Origin: Actinomycetes bacterium
GTDB lineage: Bacteria > Actinomycetota > Actinomycetes > JAHEKZ01
Assembly: GCA_027118455.1 (NCBI GenBank)
Contig: JAJAYZ010000035.1
Location: 1-53,775 of the forward strand
Length of the DNA: 53,775 bases
Direction: 5' to 3'
The notes under the pieces are model-generated. The model was not told where the DNA came from. It made no database searches and saw only the letters and a program-made list of their open reading frames with translations. This document shows positions 48,533 through 53,775 of the stretch, in pieces. Made by a program: the position numbers and the translations under genes. Within the stretch, counting starts at the first letter, position 1, and each line of letters starts with the position of its first letter.

Positions 48533-48538
48533 TAACCT
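48533..48538 (+). promoter_or_regulatory. -10 element of the tRNA-Thr/tRNA-Met unit
   Basis: TAACCT (TANNNT) lies 26 bases before tRNA-Thr. The short spacer from 48541 carries a small CTCGG/CCGAG hairpin. The -35 is not clear. Confidence 0.35.
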
Positions 48539-48563
48539 GTCTCCGCTCGGGAAGCCGAGTGAG

Positions 48564-48636
48564 GCCCCAATAGCTCAGTCGGTAGAGCGTCTCCATGGTA
48601 AGGAGAAGGTCTACGGTTCGATTCCGTATTGGGGCT
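48564..48636 (+). tRNA. tRNA-Thr (anticodon GGT)
   Basis: A 73-base tRNA. Acceptor GCCCCAA (48564-48570) pairs with TTGGGGC (48629-48635). The anticodon loop ATGGTAA is closed by TCTCC/GGAGA, and the T-loop region is GGTTCGATTCC. It is the first of a tRNA-Thr, tRNA-Met, rpmG group common in actinobacteria. Confidence 0.96.
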
Positions 48637-48683
48637 CGGGGCCTGGCCATCGATCCTCACCGGTCGCGGCGTCAGGTTCGGTC

Positions 48684-48757
48684 GGCGGAGTAGCTCAGGT
48701 TGGCAGAGCAAGCGGCTCATAATCGCTGTGTCGCCGGTTCAAATCCGGCCTCCGCTA
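48684..48757 (+). tRNA. tRNA-Met (anticodon CAT, elongator type)
   Basis: A 74-base tRNA. Acceptor GGCGGAG pairs with CTCCGCT, ending in a G-U pair at position 1-72. The anticodon loop CTCATAA has CAT, and the T-arm is CCGGTTCAAATCCGG. The anticodon stem lacks the three G-C pairs of initiator tRNA, so an elongator is likely. The 47-base spacer after tRNA-Thr suggests cotranscription. Confidence 0.94.
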
Positions 48758-48808
48758 CTCAGCAGGTAGGCAGTCCAGCAACACCCAAAAGCAACCCTAG
48801 GAGTCCCG

Positions 48809-48973
48809 GTGGCCAAGAGCGACGTTCGGCCGAAGATCACGATGGCCTGCGCGGACTGCAAGAACCGCAACTACATCACCAAGAAGAACCGTCGGAACGA
48901 CCCCGACCGGATCTCGCTGCAGAAGTTCTGTCCCAACTGCGGCAAGCACACCGAGCACCGCGAGACTCGCTAG
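48809..48973 (+). CDS. rpmG: 50S ribosomal protein L33, zinc-ribbon type
   Basis: A 54-aa ribosomal protein from GTG 48809, with AGGAG about six bases upstream. The sequence begins [20 protein letters not shown]. Two zinc-binding pairs are visible, CADC (Cys14, Cys17) and CPNC (Cys41, Cys44), so this is the zinc-containing (C+) form. It follows tRNA-Met by 51 bases, as in many actinobacteria, where HadA/HadB-like genes and murB come next. Confidence 0.95.
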   Translation: MAKSDVRPKITMACADCKNRNYITKKNRRNDPDRISLQKFCPNCGKHTEHRETR

Positions 48974-49009
48974 TAGCGGTCGGGTGACGCGGTGACCACT
49001 CCGCGCCCG

Positions 49010-49310
49010 GAGGTGTCTCACCGAAAGGACGTCGTCGACCACCAGCGCAGGATCGTGGTCACGTCGTCGGTTGCGGCTCTCTCGGGTAATCCGGGTCAGG
49101 CCATCTAACCGGCGGAGAAGGGCGCGGGGAGTGAAGTCGGGATCCCCCCCTGAGATCGGTGAGTCCATCCGCGGCATGATCAGACTCGGCCGCTACGGGC
49201 AGCCGGAGGATATCGCCGCAGCGACGGCGTTCTTGCCCTCGCCCGACGGCGACCACGTCTTAGGGGTCACGCCCCCGGTCACCGGGGGCCAGTTCGGAGG
49301 GATGGGCTGA
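49010..49310 (+). pseudogene. Remnant of a short-chain dehydrogenase/reductase gene
   Basis: Two separated SDR pieces remain in different frames. The first (about 49046-49108) encodes RRIVVTSSVAALSGNPGQAI, the SDR region with catalytic Ser just before the missing YxxxK, and ends in TAA. The second (about 49152-49310) encodes IRLGRYGQPEDIAAATAFLP and HVLGVTPPVTGGQFGGMG, the SDR C-terminus. The cofactor motif and catalytic Tyr/Lys are missing, so an internal deletion plus frameshift is likely and no active enzyme can be made. It lies in the rpmG-hadA gap next to dehydratase genes, suggesting a former ketoacyl reductase partner. Confidence 0.65.
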
Positions 49311-49312
49311 GC

Positions 49313-49759
49313 ATGGCGCTCAATATCGAGCTCGTCGGCAAGCAGTACCCGCCGCAGACCTACGAGGTAGGACGCGAGAAGATCCGCGAGTTTGCTGCGG
49401 CAGTCGGCGACGAGAACCCCGCCTACCATGACGTCGGTGCCGCGGAGGCGCTCGGCCACGGTGATCTGGTCGCGCCCCCCACCTTCGCTGTCGTGGTGAC
49501 GCGCGGGTCGCAGCTCGCCGTCATCGACGACCCCGAGCTCGGCCTCGAGTTCTCTCGCGTCGTTCATGGCAACCAAAAGTTTCAGTTTACCCGCCCCATT
49601 GTTGCCGGAGAGGTGCTGCAAACGACTGCATCGGTTCACTCGGCACGGACGATGGCTGGCAACGACATCCTGACGATTCGAAGCGACGTTGCTGACCAAG
49701 CCGGAGCCCCGGTTGTCTCAGTCTTCGCCACGCTCGTCGCCCGAGCCGTGGAGGGTTGA
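49313..49759 (+). CDS. MaoC-fold dehydratase subunit, HadA/HadC-like
   Basis: A 148-aa FAS1-like dehydratase-domain protein (N-terminal MaoC type). It begins ELVGKQYPPQTYEVGREKIR and has FAAAVGDENPAYHD and APPTFAVVV. In mycobacteria HadA or HadC, which lack catalytic residues, pair with HadB to dehydrate 3-hydroxyacyl-ACP; this role is inferred. ATG 49313, with GGAGGG 11 bases upstream. The partner gene starts three bases after the stop. Confidence 0.87.
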   Translation: MALNIELVGKQYPPQTYEVGREKIREFAAAVGDENPAYHDVGAAEALGHGDLVAPPTFAVVVTRGSQLAVIDDPELGLEFSRVVHGNQKFQFTRPIVAGEVLQTTASVHSARTMAGNDILTIRSDVADQAGAPVVSVFATLVARAVEG

Positions 49760-49762
49760 TCG

Positions 49763-50191
49763 TTGGCTGCAACTGTTGGCGTCAACGATGTCGAGGTCGG
49801 CACTGAGCTTCCGCCGCAGTCCTTCACGCTGCTCCGGGTCAACCTCGTCAAGTACGCCGGTGCTTCGGGCGATTTCAACGTCATCCACTGGAACGAGCGA
49901 GTCGCCACCGAGGTCGGTCTGCCGAACGTGATCGCCCACGGCATGCTCACGATGGCCGAGGCGGTGCGGGTGGTTACCGACTGGTGCGGTGACCCGGGAG
50001 CAGTGATCGAGTACAGCACCAAGTTCACCAAGCCGGTACCCGTTCCTGACCACGATGCCGGCGCCACTGTTGACGTCAGCGGCAAGGTCATCGAGGTTCT
50101 TGACGCCGGGCGCGTCAAGGTTGAGCTGACCGCCACCTGCGAAGGCGTGAGGGTACTCGGCATGGCGCGCGCCGTCGTCCAACTCGCCTGA
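49763..50191 (+). CDS. MaoC-fold dehydratase catalytic subunit, HadB-like
   Basis: A 142-aa hotdog-fold hydratase with the catalytic Asp-His signature in GDFNVIHWNERVATEVGLPN followed by VIAHGMLTM. It probably forms the active heterodimer with the preceding subunit, acting on 3-hydroxyacyl thioesters. TTG start at 49763, three bases after the previous stop, giving the expected length. The last stop base is also the first base of murB. Confidence 0.88.
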   Translation: MAATVGVNDVEVGTELPPQSFTLLRVNLVKYAGASGDFNVIHWNERVATEVGLPNVIAHGMLTMAEAVRVVTDWCGDPGAVIEYSTKFTKPVPVPDHDAGATVDVSGKVIEVLDAGRVKVELTATCEGVRVLGMARAVVQLA

Positions 50192-51222
50192 TGCTCGAGC
50201 GCACAGACGTCTCATTCGCCTCGCTGACCTCCCTCCGGGTCGGCGGAAGAGCGGCGCGCCTCATCGAAGCATCGACGCGCGACGAGTTGGTCGACGTGGT
50301 GCGGGGCGAAGGGCGTCATGGCTGTCTCGTTCTGGGTGGCGGGTCGAACCTGGTGGTGTCCGACGCCGGGGTCGACGTCCCCGTGATCGCAGTGCGTTCC
50401 AGCGGGGTTGAGGTCGGCGGCAACGCTGAGCGCGTGCTCATCGACGTGGATGCGGGTGAGCCATGGGACGCACTCGTTGCGCGCTGCGTCGTGGAGGGGT
50501 GGACGGGGATCGAGGCGCTCTCGGGCATTCCGGGTTCGGTCGGAGCGACGCCGATTCAGAATGTGGGCGCATACGGTCAAGAGGTGGCGGATGTTGTGGT
50601 AAGTGTCGACGTCTTCGATCGGATGACCGATCGCACCCACACCATGACCGCTGCCGACTGCGGGTTCGGTTACCGAACCAGTGTGTTCAAGGCCTACCCT
50701 GACAGGTTCGTGGTGCTGTCGGTGCGGCTTGGACTCCGGGCGTCCCGACAGGGTGCGCCTGTTCGCTACACCGAACTGGCTCGGCGTCTTGCTGTCGGGC
50801 TCGGCGAATCCGCCCCGCTCACCGACGTGCGTGCCGCTGTGCTCGACCTACGTCGCGCCAAGGGAATGGTGCTCGACGACGCCGACCAAGACACCTGGTC
50901 GGTCGGTTCGTTCTTCACCAACCCGGTACTCGCACAGCCCGATGTTCCAGCCGACGCTCCCCAGTGGCTGCAGGACGACGGGCGCGTGAAGACGTCAGCG
51001 GCCTGGCTGATCGAGCAAGCCGGATTCTCGAAGGGCTTCGGCGACGATGTTGGCACCGGTGCCGCGACCCTCTCGACCAAACACACGCTGGCCGTCACCA
51101 ACCGCGGGGGAGCCACCACCGGAGACATCTTGCTTCTCGCTCGCACCGTGCGGTCTGGCGTCCGCGACAGGTTCGGCGTGACCTTGCACCCCGAACCCAC
51201 GCTGGTCGGCGTCGATCTCTGA
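50191..51222 (+). CDS. murB: UDP-N-acetylmuramate dehydrogenase
   Basis: FAD- and NADPH-dependent enzyme, 343 aa, that reduces UDP-GlcNAc-enolpyruvate to UDP-MurNAc in peptidoglycan synthesis. Motifs: VLGGGSNLVVSD (FAD), IEALSGIPGSVGATPIQNVG AYGQEV region (quoted in parts), CGFGYRTSVFK, GSFFTNPVL with the active-site Ser, and AAWLIEQAGFSKGF. The length fits type I MurB. ATG overlaps hadB-like stop by one base. It converges on the deaminase gene with a 28-base gap. Confidence 0.95.
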   Translation: MLERTDVSFASLTSLRVGGRAARLIEASTRDELVDVVRGEGRHGCLVLGGGSNLVVSDAGVDVPVIAVRSSGVEVGGNAERVLIDVDAGEPWDALVARCVVEGWTGIEALSGIPGSVGATPIQNVGAYGQEVADVVVSVDVFDRMTDRTHTMTAADCGFGYRTSVFKAYPDRFVVLSVRLGLRASRQGAPVRYTELARRLAVGLGESAPLTDVRAAVLDLRRAKGMVLDDADQDTWSVGSFFTNPVLAQPDVPADAPQWLQDDGRVKTSAAWLIEQAGFSKGFGDDVGTGAATLSTKHTLAVTNRGGATTGDILLLARTVRSGVRDRFGVTLHPEPTLVGVDL

Positions 51223-51250
51223 CGGAGCGTTACAGCTCAAAGGCCGCCGA

Positions 51251-52297
51251 TTACCGGAGGGCGGAGAGCCAGGCGTCGATGCCAGCCAGGATCGTCTTGC
51301 GGTGAGACGCCGGGGCCAATGACGCGTTGACCGAAGACCTCGCGAGATCGGCCAGCCCATCGTCGTCAAAGCCGTGCACGTCGCGAGCGGTCTCGTACTG
51401 GGCAGTGAGTCTCGACCCGAAGAGCAGCGGGTCGTCGGCAGCCAGGGCCACCGGTACGCCCGCTTCCACCAGTGTGCGGACGGGCACATGGGCAAGGGTG
51501 TCGTAGACCCCCAGCGCCACGTTCGAAGCCGGGCAGACTTCCAGAGCCACTCCGTCGTCAGCGAGACGCTTCACCAGATCGGCATCCTCGACACTGCGCA
51601 CTCCGTGTCCCACCCTGGCTGCGCCGAGAACGTCGAGGCAGCTGCGAACACTGTCGGCTCCCAGAAGCTCGCCGCCGTGGGGGACGCCGGCCAGACCGGC
51701 GTTGCGGGCGATCCGAAATGCCTCGGCGAAGTCGTCGGCGCGACCACGGCGCTCGTCGTTGGCGAGCCCGAAGCCCACGACCCCGTCTTCGGCGTAGCGC
51801 ACCGCGAGCCGGGCAAGCGTGCGGGCGTCCAGAGGGTGGCGGGTGCGATTGGCGCCGACGATCACCCCGATCGCCAGTCCGGTGGACGCCGATGCTGCGC
51901 GCACCGCGTCCAGCATCAGCTCGAAGGTGGCGGTGAGGCCGTCGAAACGCATGGAGTAGCCAGAGGGATCGACTTGGATCTCGAGCCACTGTGACCCATC
52001 GGCAACCTCGTCCTCAGCCACCTCGCGGACGAGGCGGAAAATGTCGTCCGGATCACGGAGCACCGACCTGGCCGTGTCGTAGAGCCGCTGGAACCGGAAC
52101 CAGCCGCGTTCGTCGGTGGCCCGCAGTTCCGGTGGATCGTCCGACATCAAGGCCTCGGGCAGGTGGACGTGGTGGCGCTCGGCGAGCTCCAGCAATGTGG
52201 TGTGCCGCATCGCCCCGGTGAAGTGGAGGTGCAGGTGCGCCTTGGGAAGGGCTCGCGCGTTTCGGGAGGGGCTGCTGTTCTCGTCCGCTCCTGCCAC
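51251..52297 (-). CDS. add: Adenosine deaminase family protein
   Basis: Zinc-dependent amidohydrolase of 348 aa from GTG 52297. A TACCCT box six bases upstream suggests a leaderless transcript; the much longer frame upstream is antisense to sqr and is rejected. Zinc and catalytic motifs: PKAHLHLHFTGAM (His23, His25), HGGELL, RVGHGVRSVED and LAADDPLLF. The position that is Asp in classical adenosine deaminases (HLDGA) is Thr27 here (HFTGA), so the substrate may not be plain adenosine; other aminopurine derivatives are possible. The symbol reflects family only. It is divergent from sqr. Confidence 0.85.
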   Translation of the reverse strand: MAGADENSSPSRNARALPKAHLHLHFTGAMRHTTLLELAERHHVHLPEALMSDDPPELRATDERGWFRFQRLYDTARSVLRDPDDIFRLVREVAEDEVADGSQWLEIQVDPSGYSMRFDGLTATFELMLDAVRAASASTGLAIGVIVGANRTRHPLDARTLARLAVRYAEDGVVGFGLANDERRGRADDFAEAFRIARNAGLAGVPHGGELLGADSVRSCLDVLGAARVGHGVRSVEDADLVKRLADDGVALEVCPASNVALGVYDTLAHVPVRTLVEAGVPVALAADDPLLFGSRLTAQYETARDVHGFDDDGLADLARSSVNASLAPASHRKTILAGIDAWLSALR

Positions 52298-52303
52298 GTG
52301 TCC

Positions 52304-52309
52304 AGGGTA
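52304..52309 (-). promoter_or_regulatory. Leaderless-type -10 element before add
   Basis: On the minus strand TACCCT (TANNNT) ends six bases before the GTG at 52297. No ribosome-binding site is visible, as expected for a leaderless mRNA. No clear -35. Confidence 0.4.
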
Positions 52310-52335
52310 TGCACCGCGGCACTTCCGTAGGGACT

Positions 52336-52376
52336 TTGGTCCCGAGAGTGCCAGGACTATATACCCTGGGGGGTAT
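52336..52376 (+). promoter_or_regulatory. sqr promoter with CsoR/CstR-like operator
   Basis: TTGGTC (52336-52341), 16 bases, TATATA (52358-52363) make a plausible promoter. Its -10 overlaps the palindrome ATACCCTGGGGGGTAT (52361-52376), ATACCC-N4-GGGTAT, which resembles operators of the CsoR/CstR family. CstR repressors sense persulfides and control sulfide oxidation genes, which fits the downstream sqr. A copper-sensing CsoR would be the alternative. The regulator gene is not in the window. Confidence 0.65.
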
Positions 52377-52462
52377 CGAGTCCGGACCCTACCGTTGGTT
52401 CTGGAGGTCACCAACGGATCGCAAGTCCTGGTGGAGAACCCACGAAGACTCGGGAGGGCACG

Positions 52463-53710
52463 ATGAAGCGCCTGCTCGTACTCGGCGGGGGCACCGCCGG
52501 CACCATGGTGGTCAACAAACTCCGCCCCCGCCTTGCCCGCGATGAGTGGCAGATTACCGTTGTCGACCAGCGTGACGTCCACTACTACCAACCTGGGTAC
52601 CTCTTCATCCCCTTCGGCACCTACCGCCCCGAAGAGGTCGTGAGGCCCACCAAGCGCTTCATCCCTGAGGGTGTCGACCTCGTTCACGGCGAAATCGACC
52701 GGGTCGATGCCGAGGTGAGCCACGTGTTGCTCGCGGACGGGACGGCGCTCGAGTACGACCAGCTGGTGATCGCCACTGGCACGACGCCGCGTCCAGCCGA
52801 GACTCCCGGAATGGACGAGGGTGAGTGGCGCAAGAGCATCCACGAGTTCTACACCCACGAAGGAGCCACCGCCCTTGGCGAGAAGCTCAAGACGTGGGAG
52901 GGCGGGCGTCTGGTCGTGCACATCGTGGACATGCCCATCAAGTGCCCAGTTGCACCGCTCGAGTTCACCTTCCTGGCCGACTCGTTCTTCCGCGAGAACG
53001 GGATTCGCGACCAGGTCGAGATCGTCTATGTGACACCCCTCCCCGGCGCCTTCACCAAGCCCATTGCCTCCAAGCACCTCGGTGGCATGCTTGACGCGCG
53101 TAAGGTTGCACTCGAGGCCGACTTCATGGTCGAGAGCATCAACCCGAAGACGAAGACCCTCGTTTCCTACGACGAGCGCGAGGTGCCGTTCGACCTGCTG
53201 GTCACGATCCCGCTGAACATGGGCGCAGACTTCGTGGCCAGGTCCGGCCTCGGTGATGATCTCAATTACGTCAAGGTCGACAAGCACACCTTCCAGTCGA
53301 CGCAGTTCGACAACATCTTCGCCATCGGTGACGCCTCGAACATCCCCGCATCGAAGGCTGGGTCTGTCGCACACTTCGCCGTTGACGTCTTCACGCACAA
53401 CTTCCTCCGGCATATCGATGGCATGGCGATGGACGAGAAGTTCGACGGCCATGCCAACTGTTTCATCGAGTCCGGCAATGGCAAGGGCATGCTGATCGAC
53501 TTCAACTACGACACCGAACCGATGACGGGCAAGTACCCGCTCCCAGGCGTCGGACCGTTCAGCCTCCTCAAGGAGACCGAGCTCAACCACTGGGGCAAGT
53601 TGATGTTCCGCTGGATCTACTGGAACGTCCTGCTGCCCGGCAAAGAGTTGCCGCTACCGGCCCTGATGTCGATGGCCGGCAAGGAAGTTCCGGATGAGGT
53701 GGCGTCATGA
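52463..53710 (+). CDS. sqr: Sulfide:quinone oxidoreductase-like flavoprotein
   Basis: FAD-dependent oxidoreductase of 415 aa, expected to oxidise sulfide at the membrane and pass electrons to menaquinone. The N-terminal FAD motif is LLVLGGGTAGTMVVNKL, with YDQLVIATGTTPRP and NIFAIGDASNIPASKAGSV. Two cysteines sit where SQR redox cysteines are expected: Cys161 in PIKCPVAPLEF and Cys333 in HANCFIES; a third is not obvious. The C-terminus is amphipathic and could touch the membrane. GGGAGGG lies upstream of the ATG. The CstR-like operator at 52361 supports sulfide function. The next gene overlaps by four bases. Confidence 0.88.
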   Translation: MKRLLVLGGGTAGTMVVNKLRPRLARDEWQITVVDQRDVHYYQPGYLFIPFGTYRPEEVVRPTKRFIPEGVDLVHGEIDRVDAEVSHVLLADGTALEYDQLVIATGTTPRPAETPGMDEGEWRKSIHEFYTHEGATALGEKLKTWEGGRLVVHIVDMPIKCPVAPLEFTFLADSFFRENGIRDQVEIVYVTPLPGAFTKPIASKHLGGMLDARKVALEADFMVESINPKTKTLVSYDEREVPFDLLVTIPLNMGADFVARSGLGDDLNYVKVDKHTFQSTQFDNIFAIGDASNIPASKAGSVAHFAVDVFTHNFLRHIDGMAMDEKFDGHANCFIESGNGKGMLIDFNYDTEPMTGKYPLPGVGPFSLLKETELNHWGKLMFRWIYWNVLLPGKELPLPALMSMAGKEVPDEVAS

Positions 53711-53736
53711 CCGCGCTTGCCACCGAACGCATGTCC
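53707..53736 (+). CDS. 5' end of a gene downstream of sqr, truncated
   Basis: ATG 53707 overlaps the sqr stop (ATGA), the coupling pattern seen throughout the window, and opens MTALATERMS before the sequence turns into a G run. Only ten codons are readable, so the product cannot be named. It would be the second gene of the sqr operon. Confidence 0.4.
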
Positions 53737-53775
53737 GGGGGGGGGGGGGGGGCCCCGGGCGAGGGCGGGGGGGGG
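53737..53775. other. Low-complexity contig end, no gene
   Basis: Almost only G and C with long G runs, matching the opposite end of the window. It is most likely a sequencing or assembly artefact. Confidence 0.75.

Noticed and set aside
52298..53590. A 431-codon upstream extension of the deaminase frame on the minus strand
   Set aside because: It is antisense to the well-supported sqr gene, has no family features, and the deaminase domain starts only after GTG 52297, which has its own -10 box.

Overview
High-GC, densely packed DNA with GTG/TTG starts, 4-base ATGA/GTGA gene overlaps, several probable leaderless promoters and gene families typical of Actinomycetota (menJ-type reductase, actinobacterial KorAB, Tat-exported amine oxidase, SIGS-repeat protein, HadAB-like dehydratases before murB). 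A Propionibacteriales/Nocardioidaceae-like organism is my best guess, but this is inference. Both window ends dissolve into homopolymer C/G runs, so the window looks like a whole contig from a draft or metagenome assembly.

Layout. (1) 0.1-7.6 kb, minus strand: a choline/glycine betaine osmoprotection operon, betB-betA-proV-proW-proX, combining choline oxidation with ABC uptake. (2) 7.7-13.2 kb: a small helical protein, then menaquinone genes menF and menG, a Tat-exported flavin amine oxidase whose domains appear circularly permuted, and the menaquinone reductase menJ. (3) 13.3-29.8 kb: a complete 14-gene nuoA-N complex I operon followed by a polyprenyl diphosphate synthase. A near-perfect Rex operator lies upstream of menJ. 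(4) 29.8-33.1 kb: a GAF-domain gene broken by an amber codon, a frameshifted Asp-box lipoprotein, and a RarD-type exporter. (5) 33.1-44.8 kb: ferredoxin-dependent 2-oxoacid oxidoreductase korAB, divergent from a second, reduced nuo operon (A2 B2 C2 H2 I2 J2 K2 L2 M2 N2) that lacks nuoD, E, F and G. (6) 44.8-47.9 kb: htpX, a PYROXD2/phytoene-desaturase-like oxidoreductase behind twin palindromic operators, and yajQ. (7) 48.0-51.2 kb: tRNA-Tyr, tRNA-Thr, tRNA-Met and rpmG, two decayed genes, two MaoC-fold dehydratase subunits and murB. (8) 51.2 kb to the end: an adenosine-deaminase-family gene, and a sulfide:quinone oxidoreductase behind a CsoR/CstR-like operator.

The central theme is menaquinone respiration. 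menF, menG, menJ and the polyprenyl synthase make and modify the quinone. Nuo1 reduces it with NADH. korAB plus the NADH-module-free Nuo2 could reduce it with ferredoxin, and Sqr could feed it with sulfide electrons. Regulation readable in the sequence (a Rex site, a CstR-like site, back-to-back korA/nuoA2 promoters) fits redox control of electron entry. The most noteworthy observations are the circularly permuted amine oxidase, the reduced nuo2/korAB unit with two stem-loops at the junction where D-G are absent, a dispersed hairpin repeat placed between convergent genes, and four broken accessory genes in otherwise intact sequence.
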